Origin: Semisulcospira habei
Taxonomy: Eukaryota; Mollusca; Gastropoda; Semisulcospiridae
NCBI GenBank assembly: GCA_036245525.1
Contig: BTPG01000002.1
Span: 165,673,042-165,737,041, forward strand
DNA length: 64,000 bases
Reading direction: 5' to 3'
Part shown: piece by piece, positions 55,779 through 64,000 of the stretch
How the letters are laid out: each line of letters opens with the position of its first letter
Position numbering within the stretch: position 1 is the stretch's first letter
Position numbers and translations under genes: made by a program
Notes under the pieces: generated by a model
Database searches by the model: none
Told to the model about the DNA's origin: nothing
What the model saw: only the letters and a program-made list of their open reading frames with translations

Positions 55779-56200
55779 ACACCAAGCAAAACATCGAACA
55801 TTAAACCTTTTTTTTAAATATGAAGTTGTTCTGCAAAAGAAATGACAAAGAACACCTCAGCAAGTCTAAAGTATTATGATACATGAATAATAAGGAAATA
55901 TTTCTGCAGTCAATGACGGTATGTGAAAAAAAAAATGAACAATATGTTTTCACATGTTCTTAATACATTTATGCAGTTGGTTCTTGAACGTTCGTAAAGA
56001 AGGTACTGCTTTAATGTCTGCAGGAACTGTGTTCCATAATTTGTTTATTGTTTATTTCCATTTTCCTTAAAAACATAAAGCATAGGAATGTGTGGTGGTG
56101 TTACAATTACAAGCATCACAGTCAACAATTAAAAAAAACAATTAATACAACACAAATCCAATGCCCTACACACACTGTAAAAACTTTAAAACTAAACAAC

Positions 56201-56201
<1 letters not shown>
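55777..56201. other. No gene seen
   Basis: AT-rich sequence. Contains a TTTGTTTATTGTTTATTTCC stretch near 56040 that resembles another minus-strand retroelement tail. Confidence 0.5.
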
Positions 56202-56271
<70 letters not shown>

Positions 56272-56300
56272 AATGAACTTTTATTTTACAACGGTAGAAG
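56202..56300 (-). repeat. (GA)n plus retroelement 3' tail
   Basis: GA array (56202-56267), then TGACAATGAACTTTTATTTT and ACAACGGTAGAAG. The same module occurs at 61095 and 61432. Confidence 0.8.
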
Positions 56301-56454
56301 TATTTCAAACTTGCAGTTGCTACAAAAATACTAATCAACGTTATCACAAACAAAACAATGGTTTAATACATAACTAGGTTAGACACACATAAACATGTAC
56401 ACACCCACAAACACGCACACGCATAAACACACTCCTCTAAGGAACTGGCCAGAG

Positions 56455-56645
56455 TAACAATATTATATTTTATTGAGCAGCATTTTGCTTGATATAGTGC
56501 CGATAACAGGCAGATGTGATTACGAGACCCGAATCATAATGTCCGAGTCGGTACGACGAGGACATTTTGATCGGTTCAACTAATCAAATAATATGTCTGT
56601 TTATCGGCACTATATCAAGCAAAATGTTGCTCAATATAATGTAAC
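56455..56645. mobile_element. Inverted-repeat element, family N
   Basis: Left TTGAGCAGCATTTTGCTTGA and TATAGTGCCGATAA match right TTATCGGCACTATA and TCAAGCAAAATGTTGCTCAA. Terminal inverted repeats of about 45 bp. GTAAC on both sides (56455-56459, 56641-56645) may be a target duplication. Confidence 0.8.
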
Positions 56646-56864
56646 CGAAATGTATTCAGCGCAAATCCACCCAGGAGTACATCTACCCAGTGCAAATCTG
56701 TTCCTCTGATTTTCCATTTATTTTTAGAACTAAATAAAATCGGCGTAAATCTTCACAGCATGATTCCACCCCAGCATAAATCGACAAAGGTTGGAATTTA
56801 CTCAAATAAAAATATCTCAATGGAACAGTGAGAGTACACATTTACACTGGGTAGAATTACGTCC

Positions 56865-58324
56865 CATCCCAGCGGAGTCTCTGAAAGCAGACCTAGAGAC
56901 AACAGTTGAGATGCTGTACCCACTGTTTGGAAAGATCTGGGAAGAGGAGGTGATGCCAGCTGACTGGAAGGAGGGGTACCTAATCAAGCTTCCCAAGAAA
57001 GGCGACCTCAGCAAGTGTTCCAACTACAGAGAAATCGCCTTGCTGTCAGTACCAGGAAAGGTCTTCAACAGGATCATCCTAGAGAGAATGAAGAGCTCCG
57101 TTGACCCCCAGCTGAGAGACCAGCAAGCAGGATTCAGGAAGAACCGATCATGTACAGACCAGATCGCCACTCTCCGCATCATCGTGGAACAGTCTCTGGA
57201 GTGGAGCTCCCCGCTGTACGTCAACTTTGTGGATTATGAGAAAGCATTTGACAGCGTGGACCGAGAGACTCTGTGGAAACTCCTACGACACTACGGTGTA
57301 CCCACAAAGCTCGTCCGCCTGATCAAGAGCAGCTATGATGGCATGACATGTCGCGTGATCCACGAAGGGCAGTTCACCAGAGAGCTCCAGGTCAGAACTG
57401 GTGTCAGGCAGGGGTGTCTGCTGTCTCCGTTCCTCTTCCTACTGGCCATAGACTGGGTCATGAAGATGACCATAGAGCACAGACGAAGTGGAATACAGTG
57501 GACACTGTGGACACAGCTTGACGACCTCGATTTTGCAGACGACTTGGCATTACTGTCCCACACTCATCAACAAATGCAGGACAAGACCACGAGGCTTGCT
57601 GACATCTCGTCCCAAGTGGGCCTCACCATTCACAAACAGAAAACAAAGACAATGAGGCTGAACGCAACCAGGGAAGAACCAGTCTTGCTTGCTGGCACCC
57701 CGTTGGAGGAGGTGGAGTCCTTCACCTATCTCGGGAGCATCATAGACAAAAAAGGCGGCACTGATGCAGATGTCAGAGCACGAATCGGTAAAGCCAGAGC
57801 AGCCTTTCTCCAGTTGAAAAAAGTGTGGAGTTCCAGAGAGCTGTCACAACACACCAAAGTCCGGATTTTCAACTCCAATGTAAAAGCAGTTCTCCTATAT
57901 GGAGCAGAGACATGGAGATTGACAAAAACCACAGTCAACAGAGTACAGACCTTCATGAACAGTTGCCTTAGAAGAATTTTGAAAATCCACTGGCCAGAGA
58001 AGATCAGCAACGTCAGACTCTGGGAGAGAACAGAGCAGATAACAGCAAAGAATGAAATTGGGCGAAGAAGATGGGGATGGATCGGTCACAGTCTGAGAAA
58101 GCCAGCTTCCAGTATCACTAGGCAGGCATTGTCATGGAACCCCCAGGGAAAGAGGAAAAGAGGTAGGCCGAGAAACTCTTGGCGTCGAGACCTCCAAGCA
58201 GACATCAAGAGACTGGGAACCACCTGGAGTAGAATCGAAGGAGAAGCACAGGACAGGAGTTGCTGGAGGTCTCTCGTCGACGGCCTATACCCGGGTAGGG
58301 GTGACAGGCGTAAGTAAGTAAGTA
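56865..58324 (+). mobile_element. RTE-like LINE, 5' truncated, with (AAGT)n tail
   Basis: Flanked by AGAATTACGTCC at 56853-56864 and 58325-58336. Ends in a GTAAGTAAGTAAGTA tail. Only the RT and C-terminal region remain, with the frame open to the stop, so the truncation happened on insertion and the copy is young. Confidence 0.9.
56866..58317 (+). CDS. RTE-like reverse transcriptase, N-truncated
   Basis: About 483 residues belong to the element (IPAESLKADLETTVEML onward). The open frame extends back to 56791 only through host sequence. RT blocks: CSNYREIALLSVPGKVFNRI, QQAGFRKNRSCTDQI, VNFVDYEKAFDSVDRETL, GVRQGCLLSPFLFLLAID and LDFADDLALLSH (catalytic FADD). Thumb and C-terminal region: FTYLGSIIDKKGG, LLYGAETWRL and GWIGHSLRKP. 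Catalytic residues are intact, but the EN domain is lost, so it is not autonomous. Confidence 0.88.
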   Translation: MPAESLKADLETTVEMLYPLFGKIWEEEVMPADWKEGYLIKLPKKGDLSKCSNYREIALLSVPGKVFNRIILERMKSSVDPQLRDQQAGFRKNRSCTDQIATLRIIVEQSLEWSSPLYVNFVDYEKAFDSVDRETLWKLLRHYGVPTKLVRLIKSSYDGMTCRVIHEGQFTRELQVRTGVRQGCLLSPFLFLLAIDWVMKMTIEHRRSGIQWTLWTQLDDLDFADDLALLSHTHQQMQDKTTRLADISSQVGLTIHKQKTKTMRLNATREEPVLLAGTPLEEVESFTYLGSIIDKKGGTDADVRARIGKARAAFLQLKKVWSSRELSQHTKVRIFNSNVKAVLLYGAETWRLTKTTVNRVQTFMNSCLRRILKIHWPEKISNVRLWERTEQITAKNEIGRRRWGWIGHSLRKPASSITRQALSWNPQGKRKRGRPRNSWRRDLQADIKRLGTTWSRIEGEAQDRSCWRSLVDGLYPGRGDRRK

Positions 58325-58336
58325 AGAATTACGTCC

Positions 58337-59390
58337 AGTTTCATTCAGGCTGTGTAGACTTTCGCGGGATATTTTAGATTTGCGCTAAAACATAGTGAAC
58401 CTTACCCCTTCAGCGCTACTGGTAGTGACACTGTGTGTACTACACGTACTAGAAAAATCACGTCACCACAAAACTCTTAACGTCACAATCTAGGGCCCGC
58501 ATTGTCTGGAGTTCACGTCAGACTTTTCTGAAATGTTGCAAAGGATGTGACATGACGTAAAGTTTACATGCAAACAAAACCCAGCCAATCTGACACTGCT
58601 GATCATGTTTCATCGCGCAAATTCCCTCTCGCACGCCTCCGATGTTGGAGAAAACAGGCGGATAAGCTGCCTTAGGTGCGACCACAGACATTAATAACTG
58701 TTTCTATTTATGAACCTGGGTGTGATACTTCAGATGTGTGTTTGTCTCGGTCCAAATGGTGACCTGTTGTGTGCCTCGTATATGGACTGTCGACTGACTC
58801 AACGATGAGATTTCGTTTGACTGTGTAGACATCAGTCTTTTCTGTAATCGTGCGTGTTGTTGAGTAAAGTCTACTTGTAATTAGAACACGGATAATGACG
58901 GAAAATGCCAGCAGGTTTCTTTATTTAGTCCTGTTCAAAGGTTGTCACTATCACTAGCGGACATCAGTGTCGTCAATCTCAATAGTATGGCGATTCGATT
59001 CGTGTGTTCGCTGCTGTCTATTCTCCGTTTATGTGTGTGTATGAGAAAGAAATTTCGAGCGTACGTACACACTAAGATGTATTTCATTACTAGTGAGCAT
59101 AAGAAGCTTGCTAATGTGACAGTATGCGCATATTTAGCGTTTTTGCATTGCGGACAGAGACAAGCATCAAGACTGAGTCTTTCTGGTCTGCAAGGGATTA
59201 TGGGACTGAAGGAAAGTACATCCAGCAAGTTCATGAATATTAATTTGCTTGTTATACAATATATCAGTACTTGTGTCAAAGAAGGGGAAATTTTATGGAG
59301 TGGGTACATATAACTTATATATATATATAGTAAATACTGTCACAAATGACATACCTGACGGTAACTACTAAGAATGCATGGGATAACAAT

Positions 59391-59395
<5 letters not shown>
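58337..59395. other. No gene seen
   Basis: The two antisense ORFs at 58935-59313 overlap each other almost completely and show no conserved features. Short (TA)n near 59320. Otherwise unremarkable sequence. Confidence 0.5.

Positions 59396-59485
<90 letters not shown>
59396..59485. repeat. (CT)n microsatellite
   Basis: Pure CT array followed by (CA)n to about 59520. Confidence 0.95.
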
Positions 59486-59489
<4 letters not shown>

Positions 59490-59668
59490 CACACACACAC
59501 AAACACACACACACACACACACTCGCATCATCGAAATATTTACATGGACACAGGTATACAAATTCCATGCTAGCAGACAAAATACGTGTTGTGCGCGTGC
59601 TTTCGCGCATGCGTACGCGTGTGCACTCTGCCATATTATGACACACCACGCACAGACACACACGTTTG

Positions 59669-60023
<355 letters not shown>

Positions 60024-61000
60024 TGTTACGATTGTGGTTGTGTTGTCCTGTGAGAGCATACATGTTAATCGTAGGAAACGATCCGATATTTATTTGAGCT
60101 ATCATGGTTATTTATCACGTACCTTTTCAGTGAGATTCTTTATCGTTCGCGCATGATAGAGGATTTGGCTTTGTTATGATACGCTAATTTTATTCAGGAA
60201 GCTCATCTAGAAAAGTCGCACGGAGAAGAGCGGTCGATTTTTGTTTTGCGTAGATTAGTCGAGAATGAACCAGAACGTTCGAATCAGGGTCGCGCTGTCT
60301 AGTGACATCGTACATGTGATGTCAAAAGAGTAAGGAACATTTTTGTAACACAGTAGCAAAGTTGCTAGTCATAGTTGTTTACTGTGCGCGTGAAATTAGC
60401 AGCCGTTCTTTGTGTGTTGTGAAAAGTCGTAAACGGTTTGCCATATTTTTGTGTGATATCATTACATATTGGGATTTGGGGCTGAAATGAGCAGTCGAAT
60501 TTGTAAACCAGTTTAGTTATTCTAGAAAGTTCATTTTTTTAAGTTTCAGTTACGTGTTCCGTTCTGATTGGTTGCGTTGAGTAAATTCCTTGGATTATTC
60601 TAGAAAGTGTTTTACTATACAAAGTTGGTGTTGGGAAGCACGGGTGTACATTGTCACGCATTGTCAGTTGTAGGGACACACAGTTTATCGTAGGTACGTG
60701 GCCCGCATAGGGTGTATATTGTGAGAGACGCTGCGTAACGGTGGTGTACGTTGTATAACTGTGTCGCCAGTGTGGACATTTGCAGAAGAGACATTGTATC
60801 AGTGTTGGTGCATTTGGAAATGCATTGTGTGGAGATCGCATCGCTGAATTAAAATATTGTTGGAACTGTTACTCCAGTATTGTCTACATCCTTAAGCCAC
60901 GTGTGACGGGTTGCAGCTGAATGAAGTTTATTTAAAAGAACCTTACGTGCGTGCGTCTGGTGTGTTTATCATACTACGACTACGACTCCACCACGTAACA
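60024..61000. mobile_element. Solo LTR with 5-bp target duplication
   Basis: 977 bp from TGTTACG to CGTAACA, the TG...CA ends of an LTR, flanked by CTACT at 60019-60023 and 61001-61005. The sister repeat at about 59845 gives the empty site (CTGCTACTCTACAC). No internal coding region is present, so it is a recombined solo LTR. The superfamily cannot be told; a 5-bp duplication fits several. Confidence 0.85.
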
Positions 61001-61023
61001 CTACTCTACACAAATATACAGCG

Positions 61024-61027
61024 AGAG

Positions 61028-61096
<69 letters not shown>

Positions 61097-61200
61097 ATGA
61101 CGACAATGATCCTTTATTTGACAACGGTAACAGTTTTGGTAGTAACAACCATTTTTCGAACTTGCCGTTGCTAATCTACTGATTACTGAGTTACTATCGC
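61024..61200 (-). repeat. (GA)n plus retroelement 3' tail
   Basis: GA array to 61094, then AATGATCCTTTATTTGACAA and CGGTAACAG, related to the tails at 56268 and 61432. Confidence 0.8.
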
Positions 61201-61337
61201 GGGGTTAACTAAAATAATATTATAAGAATACACGCAACCTAATACGCAAACATAACGCATGCACATTTCAGCACGCCACTCTCTGTCTCTAATATACACG
61301 TACGCACACGCCCGGCACGCGCACGCACGCACAAACG

Positions 61338-61371
<34 letters not shown>

Positions 61372-61382
61372 TGCACACACAC

Positions 61383-61384
<2 letters not shown>

Positions 61385-61434
<50 letters not shown>

Positions 61435-61518
61435 ATCAATGAATCTTATTTTACAACGGTAAAGATATTAAGAATGCCAGAGGCAATGCCATCTTTCAAA
61501 TCTGCCGTTAACAGAGAA

Positions 61519-61549
<31 letters not shown>

Positions 61550-61620
61550 CAGAGACAGAGAGAAATGAAATGAAACGAAATGAAATGAAATGAAACTTTA
61601 TTTCTCAAGGATAAATGATT
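61385..61620 (-). repeat. Two further microsatellite-tail modules
   Basis: (GA)n(CAGA)n at 61385-61433 with ATGAATCTTATTTTACAACG, then GAGACAGAGACA and (ATGAA)n at 61505-61590 with TGAAACTTTATTTCTCAAGG. Confidence 0.8.
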
Positions 61621-61747
61621 AGGCACACAGACCTTTTTTCAATCATGTCCTTGCACACGCACTCATACAACACTGACAAGCGCGTGATATATAAACCTAA
61701 TTAAAATGGAAAGGCAAAACGTGATCATCCGAAGGCTCATTTAGCAG

Positions 61748-61842
<95 letters not shown>
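61748..61842. repeat. (CA)n microsatellite
   Basis: CA array with one CC break. Confidence 0.95.
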
Positions 61843-61844
<2 letters not shown>

Positions 61845-62107
61845 AGAACCTGATTTAATGAACGTTAAAAACTTAATTTGAACAATAACAGCAACAACAA
61901 ACTCGGCAATACAACTCAAGGCGCTCGAGTCACGCCGACACAACTACGCAACTATGGGCTCAAGTTTCTCATAGCTGCCGAAATAAGTGGGCCTTGAATG
62001 TGAACAAAGACGGAGCCTCAGTAATGTCGATCGGCAACAAATTTAAAAGCTTGGCTCCTGAGTAAGACAAACTAGTTTTGAATATATCGAGGCGCGACCT
62101 TGGTAAG

Positions 62108-62496
62108 ATTGATTGATTGTACATTGCTTAATGTCCCGACAGCAACAAGACTTTCACAGGACGTGCCTGCACTGCTTGTGAAAAAAACAAAACTAAACAG
62201 AACATTGAATGTATGTCGCCAGCCGGTCCAATACGTTAAATAAACCTACAAAATGGAGCCTAAATAAAGCTAAGACCATTTAGCAACACACATCCAATAT
62301 CAAGAGCTACAGGCAGTGCAGACAGTAGGGAGAGTTTAAAAAAAGGAAAATAAAGGTGAATGGACCAAGGGTAGACAGAAAAACATGCCCCAGAATAGCC
62401 TAGGAGAAAACCCACCCTGTGGGGCTGACCAGGGTGACACTGGGAACTAAAAGGTAGTTAACCCCACCCAAGTCCCCCAGGGCAGACCCGGGTGGG
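62108..62496 (-). mobile_element. SINE-like insertion with 14-bp target duplication
   Basis: 389 bp flanked by GCGACCTTGGTAAG at 62094-62107 and 62497-62510. On the minus strand it ends GACATTAAGCAATGTACAAT and (CAAT)n, similar in style to the GTTAAACCC tails of the other SINEs. No clear pol III boxes found. Confidence 0.7.
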
Positions 62497-62531
62497 GCGA
62501 CCTTGGTAAGGATAGATTGTTCCTCGCCGTT

Positions 62532-62651
62532 TTATATGGCGTATGAGCAGGGCATATCTGTTAGATAACTAGGCGTTTTAGAGTGGCAGATTTTAAACAT
62601 AAGTACGCCCTTATTGTACATGAGTAACTTACGCAGAGGCAGCATGTCGAG
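62532..62651 (-). pseudogene. LINE C-terminal coding remnant, part 1
   Basis: Reads MLPLRKLLMYNKGVLMFKI then CHSKTPSYLTDMPC with a stop at 62532. It continues upstream at 63871 once the RTE insertion is ignored. Confidence 0.75.
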
Positions 62652-63842
62652 CACGGAAGAAGCACTGTAGAGCAGATTTTCAACTGCCGCGTCCTGATCG
62701 AGAAACATCTGCAGCATCAGCGCGAACTCTACCACAACTTCATTGATTTCAGGAAAGCATTTGATCGCGTCTGGCACGACGGACTCTGGCAAGTCATGAG
62801 ATCGTTCAACATAGAGGAGGGACTGATCCAAATGATAGAAGCGCTTTACAAGAACGCCTGCAGCGCGGTTCTACTTAACAATCAGTCAGGCGAGTTCTTC
62901 AGGACGACGATCGGTGTCCGTCAAGGATGCCTGCTCTCTCCTGTCCTTTTCAACATATTCCTGGAGAAGATCATGCAGGAAACCCTCCACGACCACCATA
63001 CTTCAATCTCTATTGGTGGCAGATCCCTGTGCAATCTTCGATTCGCAGACGACATTGACCTCATGGCAGGCAGCAATAGTGAGCTCCAAAACCTGACAGA
63101 CAAACTTTCAAGTAGCGCAGGGTCTTATGGCATGGAGATCAGTACGGATAAAAGCAAAGTGATGATCAACACCACAAGCGACAGCAGCAGCAACATTCAC
63201 ATGAACGGCCAGAAGCTAGAAGAGGTAAATAGCTTCAAGTACTTGGGAGCCACCCTGTCCAAAGACGGTAGTTGCATAGCAGAGATCCGTATCAGGATAG
63301 GTACAGCAACATCCGCAATGGCCAGGCTGGACAGGATATGGCGAAGTAACTCCATCAGCTTCACCATCAAGTACAGGCTTTACAAGTCCCTCGTAGTGTC
63401 TATTCTACTCTACGGCTGTGAGACTTGGACACTGCTTGCAGACTCAGAAAAGAAAATCCAGGCCTTTGAGAACAAGTGCCTGAGGAAGTTGCTCCGCATC
63501 TCGTACCGCGAGCACAAGACCAACGAATATGTACGGAGCATCGTCACTTCCCTGGTGGGCCCACATGAACCCCTTCTGGCAACCGTGAAACGGCGCAAGC
63601 TTGCTTGGTTTGGCCACGTGACCCGACACAACACCTTGTCCAAGACTATCCTCCAAGGCACTCTCGAAGGAAGTCGTCGGCGAGGTCGTCAGAGAAAGAG
63701 TTGGGTCGCAAACATAAAAGAATGGACCGAACTCGAGATGCCAGACTTGCTTGCCACCGCCCAAAATAGAACTCAGTGGAGAGCACTGTCTGTTGCTGCT
63801 GCCTTTCAGTCCCCCCAACGCCCAGTTCGGGCAAGGGACTGA
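62652..63842 (+). CDS. RTE-like reverse transcriptase, N-truncated
   Basis: The frame is open from the insertion edge (HGRSTVEQIFNCRVLIEKH) to TGA at 63840-63842, about 396 residues. The first internal ATG is at 62796. RT blocks: HNFIDFRKAFDRVWH, TTIGVRQGCLLSPVLFNIFL and LRFADDIDLMAG (catalytic FADD). Thumb: FKYLGATLSKDGS, VVSILLYGCETWTL and KLAWFGHVTRHN. The finger part and the EN are missing, so it depends on other elements. Confidence 0.88.
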   Translation, partial: HGRSTVEQIFNCRVLIEKHLQHQRELYHNFIDFRKAFDRVWHDGLWQVMRSFNIEEGLIQMIEALYKNACSAVLLNNQSGEFFRTTIGVRQGCLLSPVLFNIFLEKIMQETLHDHHTSISIGGRSLCNLRFADDIDLMAGSNSELQNLTDKLSSSAGSYGMEISTDKSKVMINTTSDSSSNIHMNGQKLEEVNSFKYLGATLSKDGSCIAEIRIRIGTATSAMARLDRIWRSNSISFTIKYRLYKSLVVSILLYGCETWTLLADSEKKIQAFENKCLRKLLRISYREHKTNEYVRSIVTSLVGPHEPLLATVKRRKLAWFGHVTRHNTLSKTILQGTLEGSRRRGRQRKSWVANIKEWTELEMPDLLATAQNRTQWRALSVAAAFQSPQRPVRARD

Positions 63843-63859
63843 TGATGATGATGATGATG
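62652..63859 (+). mobile_element. RTE-like LINE, 5' truncated, with GAT tail
   Basis: Flanked by AGCATGTCGAG at 62641-62651 and 63860-63870. Ends in (GAT)n after the stop. Same family as the dead copy at 14585-16440, but its reading frame is intact. Confidence 0.9.
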
Positions 63860-63870
63860 AGCATGTCGAG

Positions 63871-64000
63871 GGCTTTGAGTCGGTTATCGGTGCTTTCTTC
63901 ACTATCCGGGTGGATCAATTTGGCTGCCCTACGGTGAAGAGCATTAAGCCTTTTTATGCACGCATCTCTACATCGGTCCCAAACTGTGGAAGCATAATCT
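63871..64000 (-). pseudogene. LINE C-terminal coding remnant, part 2
   Basis: Reads YASTVWDRCRDACIKRLNAL then HRRAAKLIHPDSEESTDNRL. Runs off the window edge. Joined with 62532-62651 it forms one continuous frame across the 11-bp target site. Confidence 0.75.

Larger units (their letters stand above)
61960..64000 (-). mobile_element. Older minus-strand LINE remnant hosting two insertions
   Basis: Removing the two inserts (62108-62496 and 62652-63859 with their duplications) restores a minus-strand reading. It begins at the window edge with DYASTVWDRCRDACIKRL and ends YLTDMPCSYAI. The motif SxxxKRLNxLHRRAAKL and a GVLMFKICHSKTPSYL segment are typical of Jockey/CR1-type C-termini. A non-coding 3' part lies at about 61960-62531. 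Confidence 0.75.

Noticed and set aside
56791..56865. N-terminal 25 residues of the 508-codon RTE ORF
   Set aside because: They lie upstream of the target duplication and come from host sequence that happens to be open in frame.
58935..59313. A pair of 123-124 codon ORFs on opposite strands
   Set aside because: They overlap each other almost exactly, have no family motifs and no splice or promoter context. Chance open frames in a region lacking stops.

Overview
This is a eukaryotic, intron-bearing, repeat-saturated genomic window. Long dinucleotide arrays, several clades of non-LTR retrotransposon, tRNA-derived SINEs and many short palindromic DNA elements make an invertebrate the best guess. 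A gastropod or other mollusc fits the SINE tails and the mix of LINEs, but the taxon is an inference and cannot be fixed from the sequence alone. There are no bacterial-type operons, rRNA genes or CRISPR arrays. The only host genes I can support are two tandem copies of a tetratricopeptide-repeat (TPR) protein gene and one isolated transmembrane terminal exon. Layout, left half: positions 104-4139 carry the last three exons of TPR gene copy 1, whose splice phases agree and which end in a TIR-like alpha/beta domain. Its 3' flank (4.1-14.4 kb) is full of small TTAA-flanked hairpin elements and is interrupted by an intact Tx1/L1-like LINE (6806-12603) with a perfect 16-bp target duplication. Further along come a decayed RTE-like LINE (14.6-16.4 kb, minus), CA arrays, a long decayed L2/CR1-like LINE (19.6-24.1 kb, minus), a 1.4-kb retroposed unit with a broken ORF (24307-25715), a 488-bp CT array and a tRNA-derived SINE (26433-26775). 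Layout, right half: TPR gene copy 2 (31832-36335) lies in a duplicated block that continues to about 41.4 kb. It is broken by a 16-bp deletion in its long exon. Because the two blocks align through introns and flanks, each block supplies the 'empty site' for insertions in the other. That makes the insertion boundaries unusually secure for the Tx1-like LINE, the L2-like LINE, the retroposed ORF and the SINE at 35560. From 42 to 48 kb come more hairpin elements, a foldback element with perfect 78-bp arms nested in a SINE (43864-44092), and the transmembrane exon on the minus strand (46070-46282). From 48 to 64 kb the window is mostly retroelements: a CR1-like fragment (48-50.4 kb, minus), an intact LINE whose ORF1 carries a 2A-type ribosome-skipping motif (50.8-55.6 kb), an RTE-like RT (56865-58324), a solo LTR with 5-bp target duplication (60024-61000), and a three-layer nest at the right edge in which an RTE and a SINE-like element sit in an older LINE. 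The genes do not form a pathway together. The coherent biology is a tandemly duplicated TPR/TIR-like gene, one copy apparently dead, in a landscape shaped by LINEs, SINEs mobilised through shared LINE tails, and TTAA-type palindromic elements that serve as landing sites for other elements.
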